This document shows positions 52,193-62,800 of a stretch of 64,000 nt of DNA, in pieces. Under the pieces are notes generated by a model. That model saw only the letters and a list, made by a program, of their open reading frames with translations. It was not told the DNA's origin and searched no databases. Each line of letters opens with the position of its first letter. Positions within the stretch are counted from its first letter, which is position 1. The DNA is from Candidatus Polarisedimenticolaceae bacterium (lineage in GTDB: Bacteria; Acidobacteriota; Polarisedimenticolia; Polarisedimenticolales; DASRJG01). The position numbers were made by a program, and so were the translations under genes. The DNA is taken from the NCBI GenBank assembly GCA_036275915.1, contig DASUCV010000009.1, positions 62,001-126,000 on the forward strand. The letters are read 5' to 3'.

Positions 52193-53006
52193 TCGTGCTG
52201 CCGCCGCGCTCGCCCTCTTGCTGCTAGCCGGCGCCGCCCACGCGCAGACCTTTCCGTTTCTCGGCGACGAAGCCAGGAAGCGCGGCATCGATCTGCCCGA
52301 ACCGTTCGGCGTCGGGGTCGTCTACTACTACCTCGACCGCTCGATCGACATCCAAGACGTCCGTGTCGGACGCAACGGCAACACGCCGCAGTCGGTCAGC
52401 AACTTCGCCGCGTTCGGCGCCCAAGCTCGCGTCAACAACGCGAACCTCAAGTTCGACGTCTGGCTTCTGCCGTTCCTGAACGTCTACGCGATCGCCGGCT
52501 ACATCTGGAACGAATCGCAAACGACGATCGACGTGACGTTGCCGCCGCTCCTCCCCAACGGGCCGCCGCGGCAGCGCACCCTGACCGTTCCCACATCGAT
52601 GACCGGCACCGTCGGTGGGATCGGGGTGACGGTCGCCGGAGGCTACGGCCCCTTGTTCTTCGCCGGCGACGTGAACATGGCGCAGGCCAACCTCGGATTC
52701 GACGATCGTTTCCACGCCGTCGTGACTTCGGTGCGCGCCGGCTGGAACGGCAAGGCCGGCGGCCGGCCGATCCGCACGTGGATCAACGCCACGTATTGGG
52801 ACACGTTCGCCAAGGCGACCGGCACCGTTGCCGATCCCGACGGCGGCACGCTCTCGTTCGAGGTCGACCAGGGGCCCGCGCATCCGTGGACGTTCGGTGT
52901 CGGCGCAGCGTACGGGGTGAAGAAGTGGCTCGACGTGGCGATCGATGCCGGCGGCGACTTCAACGGCGGCTACTACGTCGCGGTGGTGCCGGTCTTTCGG
53001 TTCTAG
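52179..53006 (+). CDS. Outer-membrane beta-barrel protein
   Basis: A 275-residue protein with a signal peptide (ending AHA) and alternating strands that end in the C-terminal aromatic YYVAVVPVFRF, typical of outer-membrane barrels. Repeated short segments such as LLPFLNVYAIAGYIWNESQ and GGIGVTVAGGYGPLFFAGDV support this. Family not recognised. Its TAG and the convergent kinase's TAG share the palindrome CTAG (53003-53006). Confidence 0.78.
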   Translation: MASIDRAAAALALLLLAGAAHAQTFPFLGDEARKRGIDLPEPFGVGVVYYYLDRSIDIQDVRVGRNGNTPQSVSNFAAFGAQARVNNANLKFDVWLLPFLNVYAIAGYIWNESQTTIDVTLPPLLPNGPPRQRTLTVPTSMTGTVGGIGVTVAGGYGPLFFAGDVNMAQANLGFDDRFHAVVTSVRAGWNGKAGGRPIRTWINATYWDTFAKATGTVADPDGGTLSFEVDQGPAHPWTFGVGAAYGVKKWLDVAIDAGGDFNGGYYVAVVPVFRF

Positions 53007-55633
53007 GGCTTCGCCGACCATCCCTCCACGACATTGATCCTCGTCGGGATCGCGCTCGCGTCGAGCAGATGCACGAGGAGACGCTTGCCGTCGGATGAGA
53101 CGGAATAGCCGGGCAGCAGGATGCTCCGGCCCGGGGCCGCCTTCATCGCGAAGAGCTTCTTGGCGTCGCCCACGGTGACGGCAGAGCCGGAGGTCGTGAC
53201 CGGTACTGCGAAGAATGCGTCGCCGCTCCGGAAGTACACCGCTTTGCCGTCGGGCGCCCAGCGCGGACCGTTGCCGCCTTCCGTCGAGACGGGGACGGCC
53301 TCGCCGCCATGGAAGGGACGGACGTAGACCTCTTCGCGCCCGCTCTCGTCGGACACGTACGCGACCAGGCGCCCGTCGGGCGAGAATTGGCCGCAGGCTT
53401 TGCCGGCGGGCTGTGCGTCGAGAAACGGCGTGACGGTGCCGTCCGGGGCGAGCGTCAGGAGATCGGTCCCGATCCTGCCTTTCGAGCGCTCGGCGAACAT
53501 GAGGGTTCCGTCGGGAGCGATCGACTGCGGGAACTGGTTGCCCTCGCGCGTGAGCACCTTCTTCGCGGGGCCGCCGCCGGAGGGAACCGAGTAGAGCTCC
53601 CAGTCTCCACTGCGGTTCGACGTAAAGAAGATATGAGAGCCGTCGCGCGACCAGACGGGATAGCCGTTGGTGAGCTCGTCGTCGCGATTCAGCCTCAGGC
53701 GCGTGCCGCGACGCACGTCCATCGTCCACAAGACATCGTCCTTGTCCTGGAAAGCAATGCGCTGTCCGTCGGGGGACAGGACGGCATCGCTCAGCGAGAT
53801 CGGCTTGTCGAGGGTGGGCATCGTGCGGCCGTCCAGGTCCACCCAGGTCAGCGTTCCGAGTATCGGGTCTCCGGGGACGTAGACGAGCGTTCCGCTCTCG
53901 GAGACGGTGAACCACGAGTCGGACCACGCGATCGGGTAGTAGACGTCATCGAGCACGAACGTTTCGGGATTGAGACGCTGCGGATGCGCGGGATCGAACG
54001 CCGCCGAACGAACACCCTGGGGGCCGGACATCAAGAGCCGGCCGTTGGGTGCATAGCGCACCGTTCCGAAGCCGGTCGTGATGCGCGTCCATGCGGCGGA
54101 CTTCAGGTCGAGGACGACGGAGCCACGCTCGTCGACCTTCGACCCACCCCACTGGGTGAACAGGAGCGTCTTGCCGCCTGGGAGGAAACTCGGACGGCTG
54201 TGGGCGTAACCCATGGCACCTCCGTCGGGCTGCGTGAGCTGCTGTGCGGTGCCGCCGCTAGCGGGGACGCGCAGCAGGCCGGCCGACAGCGAAGGTGCGA
54301 AGACAACGGTGCCGTCCTCTCCCCACGTGCCTCCCATCGCCTGATTCGAGGCGTCGGCGATCGGCGTAGGCGCACCGCCGGAGACGGCGGCGGTGAGCAT
54401 CTTGCCGTGCGCAAAGAAGCCGACCCGCGATCCGTCCGGAGAGAAGAAGGGCGCTTGCGCGCCGTCGCTTTCGGGCACGGCGGCGGCCTCGAAGCGATCG
54501 AGAGAGCGCAAGTACAGGCGCGCGACGCCGGAGCTGTCGCGCGCCGCGTAGGCGATGAGCCGTCCGTCGCGCGTGATCGCGGGGCCACCGTTCCCGGAGA
54601 GGACCTGGCCGGGCGGGAGCGCGATCGAGAGGCTCGTCTTCTGCGGTTTCGCGGCCGGGTGAAGCACTCCCCATCCGAAGGCACCGACGGCCGCCGCAGC
54701 GATCGCGGTGACGATGACGATCGGTACGGGTGACGCCTTCTTGGTCGCAACCGGCGTCGTTGCCACCGCTGCGAGCTCCGGCGTCGTGTCCTCGAGAACG
54801 AGCCTCGCCTCGCCGATGTCACGGAGGCGCTTCTTCGGGTCGCGCTCGAGGCAGCGCCCGAGGAGACGCTTCACGCGGGATGGAGTGTCCGTCGGCAGCG
54901 CGCTCAGCGTGATGTCTTGCCGCAGCACCGACGCGAGCGTGTCGCTGACCGTCTCGCCTTCGAAGAGGTGCTTGCCCATGAGCATCTCGCAAACGACGAC
55001 GCCGAACGACCAGATGTCGGCGCGCTTATCGACGGCGCGCGCCCGGGCTTGCTCGGGGCTCATGTACGCGGCGGTGCCGAGGATGAGGCCGGCCTCGGTC
55101 ATCGCGTGCGTCATCGTCGGCGAGTTCATCGAGTCGGTGCTCGACGTGTCCGCCTCGTACGCCTTCGCGAGACCGAAGTCGAGGATCTTCACCGTGCCGT
55201 CGCTCGTGATCTTGATGTTCGCCGGCTTGAGGTCCCGGTGGACGATCCCCTTCTCGTGAGCGGATTCCAGGCCTTCGGCGATCTGGCGCGCGATGCCGAT
55301 CGCCTCGGCGACCGGGATGGGTTCCCGCTTCAGGCGCTGGGCGAGATCTTCGCCGTCGACCAGCTCGAGCACGAGTGCGACGCGGCCGTCGGCCTCTTCG
55401 AGCCCGTGAATGAGCGCGATGTTCGGGTGATTGAGCGCAGCGAGGAGTTGCGCCTCGCGCCGGAAGCGCGCGACGCGCTCGGGATCTTGCGTCAGGAGCG
55501 CGGGCAGCACCTTGATCGCGACGTCGCGGTTGAGACGCGTGTCGCGGGCGCGGAAGACTTCGCCCATGCCTCCCGCTCCGATCGGAGCGAGGATCTCGAA
55601 GGGACCGAGTCGTGAGCCGGGAGACAGCGACAT
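53003..55633 (-). CDS. Transmembrane serine/threonine kinase with C-terminal beta-propeller
   Basis: An 876-residue protein typical of Acidobacteriota. Kinase domain about 1-275: glycine loop IGAGGMGEVFRARD, lysine in VAIKVLP, HRDLKPANI and DFGLA. One membrane helix (about 309-328, VPIVIVTAIAAAAVGAFGW). Then a WD40/TolB-like beta-propeller with repeats such as PFFSPDGSRVGFF and VLSPDGQRIAFQ. Propeller likely periplasmic and ligand sensing. No Shine-Dalgarno sequence; a TAGACT -10 lies 9 bases upstream of the ATG. Confidence 0.94.
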   Translation of the reverse strand: MSLSPGSRLGPFEILAPIGAGGMGEVFRARDTRLNRDVAIKVLPALLTQDPERVARFRREAQLLAALNHPNIALIHGLEEADGRVALVLELVDGEDLAQRLKREPIPVAEAIGIARQIAEGLESAHEKGIVHRDLKPANIKITSDGTVKILDFGLAKAYEADTSSTDSMNSPTMTHAMTEAGLILGTAAYMSPEQARARAVDKRADIWSFGVVVCEMLMGKHLFEGETVSDTLASVLRQDITLSALPTDTPSRVKRLLGRCLERDPKKRLRDIGEARLVLEDTTPELAAVATTPVATKKASPVPIVIVTAIAAAAVGAFGWGVLHPAAKPQKTSLSIALPPGQVLSGNGGPAITRDGRLIAYAARDSSGVARLYLRSLDRFEAAAVPESDGAQAPFFSPDGSRVGFFAHGKMLTAAVSGGAPTPIADASNQAMGGTWGEDGTVVFAPSLSAGLLRVPASGGTAQQLTQPDGGAMGYAHSRPSFLPGGKTLLFTQWGGSKVDERGSVVLDLKSAAWTRITTGFGTVRYAPNGRLLMSGPQGVRSAAFDPAHPQRLNPETFVLDDVYYPIAWSDSWFTVSESGTLVYVPGDPILGTLTWVDLDGRTMPTLDKPISLSDAVLSPDGQRIAFQDKDDVLWTMDVRRGTRLRLNRDDELTNGYPVWSRDGSHIFFTSNRSGDWELYSVPSGGGPAKKVLTREGNQFPQSIAPDGTLMFAERSKGRIGTDLLTLAPDGTVTPFLDAQPAGKACGQFSPDGRLVAYVSDESGREEVYVRPFHGGEAVPVSTEGGNGPRWAPDGKAVYFRSGDAFFAVPVTTSGSAVTVGDAKKLFAMKAAPGRSILLPGYSVSSDGKRLLVHLLDASAIPTRINVVEGWSAKP

Positions 55634-55641
55634 GCCGCGCG

Positions 55642-55663
55642 GAGTCTATCCCGGAGTAGACTC
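55642..55663. promoter_or_regulatory. Symmetric back-to-back promoter between the kinase and GFA genes
   Basis: GAGTCTA and TAGACTC are exact inverted repeats with an 8-base spacer. Each arm contains a TAGACT -10 box facing outward, 9 bases from the kinase ATG and 6 bases from the GFA-family ATG. The whole intergenic region is 35 bp, so both messages should be leaderless and compete for one polymerase. Confidence 0.6.
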
Positions 55664-55668
55664 GAACG

Positions 55669-56088
55669 ATGAACCTCCCTCTGACCGGCGGCTGCGCGTG
55701 CGGCGCCGTGCGTTATGAGTGCACCGCGCCGCCGATCGCGATGTTCAACTGCCACTGCCGGACCTGTCAGCAGGTCTCCGGCGCAGTTTCCGTCCCCGTG
55801 GTGCTTCTTCCCTCGAATGCGTTCCGCGTGACGAAGGGCGCGTTGCGCTACCACCTCCTCCCGAGCGAGAGAACCGGGCAGCACAAGCGCGGCTTCTGCG
55901 CGGACTGCGGCTCGCGCATCACCGGCGGCGAGACCACCGAGCCTCGCGACTGGGTCGGCGTCACCGCGTCGAGCCTCGACGACCCGAGCGTCTTCCGTCC
56001 GGCGTTCGACATCTTCGTCTCGAGCGCGCAGCCGTGGGAGCTGCTCGACCCGAAGATCGCCAAGCACGCGAAGTATCCGCCGCGTTAG
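55669..56088 (+). CDS. GFA/CENP-V family zinc protein
   Basis: A 139-residue protein of the glutathione-dependent formaldehyde-activating family. Zinc ligands: GGCACGAVRY, FNCHCRTCQQ and FCADCGSRI. Members are often of uncertain function, with the formaldehyde reaction shown for only a few. The ATG follows the leaderless promoter described at 55642-55663. The stop is 1 bp from the convergent giant gene. Confidence 0.93.
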   Translation: MNLPLTGGCACGAVRYECTAPPIAMFNCHCRTCQQVSGAVSVPVVLLPSNAFRVTKGALRYHLLPSERTGQHKRGFCADCGSRITGGETTEPRDWVGVTASSLDDPSVFRPAFDIFVSSAQPWELLDPKIAKHAKYPPR

Positions 56089-56089
56089 C

Positions 56090-59000
56090 TCACGGGCACG
56101 GCGCCATTGTCGCGTCCGCCAGGCTCGATCCCCACGTGCCGGTTCCGCAGCTGTTCCTCGCGCGCGACAGGTAGTAGAACAAGCTGTGGAGTTGCGGATC
56201 GGCGTAGATGTCGATGAAGCTCGTGCCGCCGCCGGATTCGAGGCACGCGGAGTTCGAGAAGACGGGTGGGTTGTACAGGTATCCCACGACGAGGTCGTAG
56301 ACCGTCCCCGGCCCGCTCGTGCCGGCCTGGCTCGCCCAGGCGATCGACGTCGGGTGTTGCCCGCTGACGGTGAGCCCCGTTACTCCCGCCGGCGGGTGCC
56401 AGACGGTACCGTCGAGGTCGTTGCAGTCGTCGCCGCCGGGACAGCCGGCGACGATGTGGCCGTCGGCGTCAAGATCCTTCGGCGCCGTGCCCGGCTGACA
56501 CGCCCCGGCCGAGCAGCTCCCCATCGTGCAGGCGTCGCCGTAGTCGCATCGCGCACCGTTCGCGAAGAACGGCAGGTCGAGGGCCACGTTGACGGCTCCC
56601 TGTCCCCTGTTGACGACGACGAGGTCCGGGCTGCCGTCGCCGTTCACATCGCGCGCGAGGAGCATCGCCGCCGAGAGCCCGAGATACGTCCCGACCTGCT
56701 GCTTTCCGAAGCGCCCGCCTCCGCCGCCGGAGAGGAGCGTGAGCGTGCCGTCGGATCCCGCGATCGCGAGATCGGGACGGCCGTCGCGGCTGAAATCGGC
56801 GGCGGCGATGGAGAGCGGGCTCTCATCGAGCGCAATCGGCGAGCCCGGCGCCGGGAAGAACCCGCTGCTCCCTCGGTTCAAGAGGATCGAGACATCGCTC
56901 GAGTCGCGGTTCGCGACCGCCAGGTCGAGCGCGCCGTCACCGTCGAAGTCGCCGAGCGCGACCCCCGAGGGCGCCCTTCCGACGCGGAACGGCGAGCCGG
57001 TCATCGCGTGAAGTCCTCCCGTGCCGTCGCCGAGCAGAATCGTCACGTCGTTCGAGCCGCCGCCGGTGACGGCGAGATCGACGAAACCGTCGCCGTTCAA
57101 GTCGCCGGCGGCGATCGACGTGAGCCCGATGCCGGCGGGTTCCTGCCAAGAGAAGTAGAGCTGGTTCGGCGCGACGTTCAGGAGGATCGAGACGCCGCCG
57201 TTCAGCGCCACGGCGAGATCGTCGTGACCGTCGCCGTTGAAGTCGGCGGCGATCATCGCGGAGGCTCCGTTACCGCCGTAGTACGTGGACCCCATCGGGG
57301 TGAAACCGAACGGCGAGTAGAGGGTCACGAGACCGGTCTGAGCGTCCGCGACGGCGACCGAGTGAAGGCCGTTCCACGTGAAGTCGCCGGTCGCGACCGC
57401 CGAAGGCTCCGGGCCCACGGGAACCGTTACGGTGGACGAGAACGCGCCGCCCCCGAGACCCACCACGAGCTGGAGCGTCCCCGCCGTTCCGCCGACGACC
57501 GCGAGATCGGGGATCCCGTCGAAGTTGAGATCGTCCACGGCTGCCGCGACCGGGCCTGAGACCGCCACCGGGGTCGCCGTCGTCGTCGACGACTGCGCGA
57601 CGCACACCCCGGAGCGGCACGCATCGCCATAGACGCAGGGGTCCCCGTCATTGCAAACCGTGCCGTCGGGCCGCGCGGGGCAGAGGCCGGTCGCGGGATC
57701 GCACGTGCCGGCGGCCGAGCACGCGGTCGCGGCGCACACCTTCGGGGTTCCGCCGACGCACGCCCCGGCCTGGCAGCTGTCGCCTTCCGTGCACGCGTTC
57801 CCGTCGCTACAGAGTCCCCCGTTCGGAACGATGACGACGCCCGTCGCGACGATCTCGGTCGGAACGCCGCCGACGGTGTGCGTGAGCGTGTAGATCCCCG
57901 CCATCGCGGCCGTGACGTTCGAAAGCACCGGGTTCTTCGTGGAAGAGGTAAAGCCGCTCGGACCGGTCCACGTGTACGTGCCGGTCTTCGGACCGCGCGC
58001 CGCGAGCTGGAGCGTCCCGCCCGCGCACACCGGACCGTTCGAGACGGCGGTCACCGGCCCCGGGCAGCCCGGGAACTTGAACGCGCCGACGCGCGTGTCC
58101 CAGTTGAAGTAGCCGTCCGCCGGCTCGTACTCGCTCGTGTACCAGAACGTGCAATCGTCCGCCGGATCGACCGCCATCATGCTGTAATCGCCCCAACGGA
58201 AGTAGCCTTGAGAGCCGGCACCGGCGAAGAGCGTGGCCTCGCCCTGAGGCGTCGTGCCGCGAGGATCCGACACGAGCCGCCCCGCGTAACGAATCTGGGG
58301 AGTGAGCGCGCTGCTGGAGAGGCTGTACCCGAGGGCGATGTCACCGGCCTGATCGATCGCCGCGCTTCCCATCCACCGGTACGCGCCGTCGTCGGCCCAC
58401 TGCGTGCCCTGCTGGAAGACGAACGGCTTCGTGAACGGCGACCGGATCTCGTACCAGCGGACCCCGGTCGTGGAAACGGGTGTCCCGGGTGTCTCGACGG
58501 TGTGATTCACCACCAGCGCGTCGTGGTCGCCGAAGTTCCGGTACGCGAGCCGGTACATGAGGCGATCGTCGATGGCGGACAGATCGTCGCCGTTCGGCTG
58601 GGGAACGCACGGGTAAGACCCGCAGTGCTGATACCAGGTCGGGACCGGAATGTTCGGCATCGGCACGAACGTCGAGAGTCGCCAGGGATCAACGAAGTCC
58701 ACGTGGAAATTCCAGGCGAGGAGCGAGGCGCTGTCGCTCGGGTTGATCGCGACGAACGGCATCGGCGCGCCGGGCGGAGGAAGAACGTCCCCGTCGAGGT
58801 CCGCCGGCAACAAGCCGGCGGTCTGCACGTCGACGCACACCTGGGTCGCGTAGTGTCCGACGAGCATGCTCGCGCGGTCCAAGGCGCAGACCTTTCCGCC
58901 GACGAGGTGATTGGAGCTGTCGAACATGTTGTAGCTGACGTAGTACGCGTCCGGCCACACGCCGAGCTTGGGATAGTCGGGAAGCTGATCGTAGGAGAAC

Positions 59001-59653
59001 GCGTAGCGATACCACTGCCCCATCGGATCCCCCGTCGCCGAGACGGCGACGCACTCGAGGTATCCGGACGTCAGGTGGATCGAGAACTGCGATATCACCC
59101 AGCGATTGGCGATCGGATCGTAGAGCACGATGCCGTCGCCGTCGTTGTGGTCGCCGCAATCTGGAACTCCCTGCCAGATTCCGGCCGTGGCGTAGGGGCC
59201 GTACAACGGCTTCCCGGACTTGTCGAAGACCTCGAACGAGCTGTTGACGAGCTGGATGTAGTGCTGCGGGCCGACATCACCGTTCGTGTCAGGGGGCATG
59301 GCGCCGACGTAGTACCCCGTCCAATCCTGGCCCTGGCCGAGGACGTTCACATTCGTCGAGGGCATGGCCGGTCCGGCCGGTCTCATCTCGTTCCGGTCCG
59401 GCTCGGTCCGGCCCGAGGCTCCTGCCGGCGTTCCGGACAGCGGAATCCGTCCGGGTTCGTGCTCGATGTACGGAGCGGGCCTTTCCGGCAGAGGCATGAG
59501 CATGAGCGGCGGCGAGATGTCGTGGAACACCTCGCGGCCGACCGTCATGTCGCCGCGCTTCCCCTCGGCCGGCGCCTCGGATTGTCCCCACGAGACCGAG
59601 CTCGCCATCAGGGCGAGCGCCAGCGCCAGCGATACGCTAAGAGTGCGTTTCAT
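56090..59653 (-). CDS. Giant secreted multi-domain protein with FG-GAP propeller (paralogue B)
   Basis: An 1187-residue exported protein. Signal peptide about 1-23; N-terminal domain with DTNGDVGPQHYIQLVN and a Trp-rich region of unknown function; Ig-like region (about 515-575, GTYTWTGPSGF); Cys-rich repeats (CSDGNACTEGDSCQAGACVGG and CNDGDPCVYGDACRSGVCV); about seven FG-GAP-type calcium repeats of the form ADFNGDGHDDLAV; and an Fn3-like end domain with a conserved tail NSCGTGTWG ... ATMAPCP. Such proteins are probably surface adhesins or enzymes; no catalytic motif seen. It follows its paralogue by 25 bp. Confidence 0.85.
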   Translation of the reverse strand: MKRTLSVSLALALALMASSVSWGQSEAPAEGKRGDMTVGREVFHDISPPLMLMPLPERPAPYIEHEPGRIPLSGTPAGASGRTEPDRNEMRPAGPAMPSTNVNVLGQGQDWTGYYVGAMPPDTNGDVGPQHYIQLVNSSFEVFDKSGKPLYGPYATAGIWQGVPDCGDHNDGDGIVLYDPIANRWVISQFSIHLTSGYLECVAVSATGDPMGQWYRYAFSYDQLPDYPKLGVWPDAYYVSYNMFDSSNHLVGGKVCALDRASMLVGHYATQVCVDVQTAGLLPADLDGDVLPPPGAPMPFVAINPSDSASLLAWNFHVDFVDPWRLSTFVPMPNIPVPTWYQHCGSYPCVPQPNGDDLSAIDDRLMYRLAYRNFGDHDALVVNHTVETPGTPVSTTGVRWYEIRSPFTKPFVFQQGTQWADDGAYRWMGSAAIDQAGDIALGYSLSSSALTPQIRYAGRLVSDPRGTTPQGEATLFAGAGSQGYFRWGDYSMMAVDPADDCTFWYTSEYEPADGYFNWDTRVGAFKFPGCPGPVTAVSNGPVCAGGTLQLAARGPKTGTYTWTGPSGFTSSTKNPVLSNVTAAMAGIYTLTHTVGGVPTEIVATGVVIVPNGGLCSDGNACTEGDSCQAGACVGGTPKVCAATACSAAGTCDPATGLCPARPDGTVCNDGDPCVYGDACRSGVCVAQSSTTTATPVAVSGPVAAAVDDLNFDGIPDLAVVGGTAGTLQLVVGLGGGAFSSTVTVPVGPEPSAVATGDFTWNGLHSVAVADAQTGLVTLYSPFGFTPMGSTYYGGNGASAMIAADFNGDGHDDLAVALNGGVSILLNVAPNQLYFSWQEPAGIGLTSIAAGDLNGDGFVDLAVTGGGSNDVTILLGDGTGGLHAMTGSPFRVGRAPSGVALGDFDGDGALDLAVANRDSSDVSILLNRGSSGFFPAPGSPIALDESPLSIAAADFSRDGRPDLAIAGSDGTLTLLSGGGGGRFGKQQVGTYLGLSAAMLLARDVNGDGSPDLVVVNRGQGAVNVALDLPFFANGARCDYGDACTMGSCSAGACQPGTAPKDLDADGHIVAGCPGGDDCNDLDGTVWHPPAGVTGLTVSGQHPTSIAWASQAGTSGPGTVYDLVVGYLYNPPVFSNSACLESGGGTSFIDIYADPQLHSLFYYLSRARNSCGTGTWGSSLADATMAPCP

Positions 59654-59678
59654 CTCGAAGCCCCCCACACTGAGCTCG

Positions 59679-59855
59679 TCACGGACAGGTCGCCATCGTC
59701 GCGTCTTCCTGAGCCGATCCCCACGTCCCGGTGCCGCAGCTGTTGCGTCCGCGGGACAGGTACCAGTACGCCTGTCCGGGGGCGGGGTTGGGGCGTGTGT
59801 CGGCATAGGAGGTCCCGCCCCCGGACTGCAGGCAGATCGACGCTGCGAAGTTGAC
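59679..59855. repeat. 177-bp repeat, copy in the paralogue A 3' end
   Basis: Aligns without gaps to 63241-63417, both beginning with the stop codon and ending at the codons for NF. Encodes the conserved 58-residue tail NFAASxCLQxGGGTSYxDT and onward. Identity is high at the protein level and over long DNA stretches. Confidence 0.85.
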
Positions 59856-62800
59856 CGGCTTCGTGAGCGAGCCGGAGACGAGGTCGTACGCCGCCGTGCC
59901 GATCCCCGACTGCGGGTCCCACGAGACGGTCGTCGTCGCCTTGCCGCTCGCGACGAGCCGTCGCATCTCACGCGGTGCATTCCACACGTTGGGATCGTTG
60001 TCGTTGCAATCGCTGCCGTTGGGGCAGCCGAGCGGAGTGCGCCCGTCGCCGTCCTGGTCGAGCGGCGTGGTTCCGCCGACACACGTGCCTGCGGAACAGG
60101 TGTCGCCGGTGAAACAGGGGTCGGCGTCCTGACAGGCGGTCCCATTCGGGGCGAGCGGAGCGGCGTCCATGAAGGTGTGCACCGCCCCGTCGGCGTGCAG
60201 GCCGACGACGAGGTCGGGGTTGCCGTCGAGATTCAGGTCGGCCGCGATCAGTCCTCGCGGGTCGTTGCCGACGAAGCTCGAAAGAGCGAACGGCGCCGCG
60301 AACTTGCCGGTGCCGTCCCCGATCAACCCGTCGACCTCTCCATCGGAGTTGCTCAGCACGGCGAGATCGCTCTTCCCGTCGCGGTTTAGGTCGGTGGCCA
60401 CGATCGACTTCGGGATCGACGTGAGCGCGACCGGAGTGCCCGCCGCCCGCACGAATCCCGAAGAGCCTCTATTGAGCCAAACCGAGACGTCGGACGAGAG
60501 CTCGTTCGCCGCTGCGACGTCGAGCATCCCGTCCCCGTCGAAGTCGCCGATCGCGAGGCCGGAAGGCGATCGTCCCGCGCCGAGCGGCGAGCCCATCCCC
60601 GGCGCGAATCCTCCTGCTCCGTCGTTCAACAGGACCGTGACGTCACCCGAGCCGCCGTTCGACACGACGATGTCGGGCCGGCCATCGAGGTTCAAGTCCC
60701 CCACCGCGACACCCGTCGGCGTGTCGTCGGCGCTCCACGTGCCGAGCACGGAGAGAGACGGCGCGAAGGGAGTCCTGAGAAGAACCGTCACGGCATTCCC
60801 CGTCGCGTCGGCGACGGCGAGATCGGTCCAGCCGTCCTGGTTGAAATCGCCGGTGGCCACGGCGACCGGGCCGCTCCCCGCGTAGACCGTTCCCATCGGA
60901 GTGAACCCATAGTTGAGGTCGCCGAAGAAGAGCTCCACGAGATTGCTGTCGTGATAGGCCACCGCCACCAGCGTCTGTCCCGGTAGGGCCGGGTCGAGGA
61001 TCGCGACGCCGACCGGAGAGGCGTCGAGCCCGACGAGGTACCCCAGCGTGTAGAAGGTCCCATCACCCAGTCCGAGGTGGGTCCACACGAGCTGGTCACC
61101 CGTGGTGAGGAGATCGGGAACGCCGTCGAAGTTGAGATCGGCGGAGGCAAGGAACGCGACCGACGGCGCGTAGCCCGAGGTTGCGCCGCTCATGGACGGC
61201 ACCGACACGCAGAGGCCGTCCTGGCAGCTGTCGCCGGTCACGCACGCGTTGCCGTCGTTGCACGTCAGGCCGTCGTGAGCGATCTCTTCGCATCGTCCCG
61301 TCGCCGGGTCGCAGGCGCCGGCGGCGCACCCGAACGCCGCGCAGTCGACCGGGCTCCCGCCCACGCACGCTCCCGCTTGGCAGGTGTCGACCCGGGTGCA
61401 CGCGTTGCCGTCGTCGCACGCTCCGCCGTTCCCGACGACCACGACCGACACCGACTCCGACCCGCACGGAGAGCCGAACGCCGTGCACGAGACGTTGTAG
61501 ATCCCTGCGTTCGCGGCGGTCGCCGCAATCGCCGGGTTGGCGAGCGACGACGTGAAGCCGTTCGGTCCCGTCCACGCGAACGTGGCGCCCACGGGTCCGG
61601 TGACGGAGAGGTGGATCGAGCCGCCGGCGCACGCGGGTCCCGCCGATCGTGCGCGCAGAGGCGGCGGGCAGCCCGGAAGCTTGAACGAGGCGATACGCGT
61701 GCTCCACGGCTGACCGGTGACGGTGGTGTACTCCGTCGTGTACCAGAAGGTGCAGTCGTCGGATGGGTCGACCGTCAACATGCTGTAATCGCCCCAGCGG
61801 TTGGAGTTCGTCTGCGAGCCGGTACCGTCGACGATCGTCCCCTCACCCTGTGTCATCTGACCCAGCGGATCGTCGGCCAGGCGGCCGGTGTAACGGATCG
61901 ACGGGTAGACGTCTGGGCTCGAGAGGCTGTAGCCCGCCGCCAGGTTTCCCGCCTGGTCCATGGCGGCGCTTCCGAAGAAGCGATTGGCGTCGTCCGTCCC
62001 GAAGATCCCCTCCTGGTACATGACGGGAGTCGTCGCGGGGGATCGGATCTCGAACCAATCGATCTGGGCGTTATCGAACCAAGTCGGAACCCGGACGCTG
62101 CGGTTCGCCACGAGGGATTCGTGGTCGCCGAAATTGCGATAAGCGAGCCGGTACATCAGCCAGGAGCCGAGCGTCGACAAACACTGTGTGGTTCCCGGTT
62201 GCGCGACGAGATCCAGCGCCGTGGGACGAAGGTCGAGGAACGGCAGCGCAGTGGGGCCGGTCAACGTGCTGCTTCCCGGCGCCGTCCAGTCGACGTGGAA
62301 CCTGAAGAAGTTGAGCGTGTCGGCGTTGGGCAATGAGAGCTGAAGAATGTAGTTGGGAGACCCCGGCGGTGGGAGAAGACGCCCGTCGAGATCGGAGGGG
62401 AGCGGGATGCCGTCGTTCGGCAAATTGAAGCACTGCTGGGTCGCGGCAAGTCCCGCGAGCATCTTGGCCCGGTCCATGGCGCAGACGCTCGTCGGGCTGG
62501 TGTCCAGCCCCACGTAGTAGCCGTCCGGCCACACGGCGAGCTTGGGAAAGCCAGGGAACGTATTCGGATACGAGAACGCGTAACGATTCCAGGCGCCGGT
62601 CGGATTCGAGCCCTGGGAGACGGCGACGCAGAGAAGGTTGGGGGCGGCGATCTGGGAGAGCACCCAGCGATCGGAGATCTGGTCGTACAGTACGGTCCCT
62701 TCGCCGATGTTGTTGATCTCGCAACCTCCGCCGAAGCCGCTCCAGAGCGTGTTCGTAGCCACTGGGCCGAAGACGGTGTTGCCGGTGGCTTTGTCGAAGA

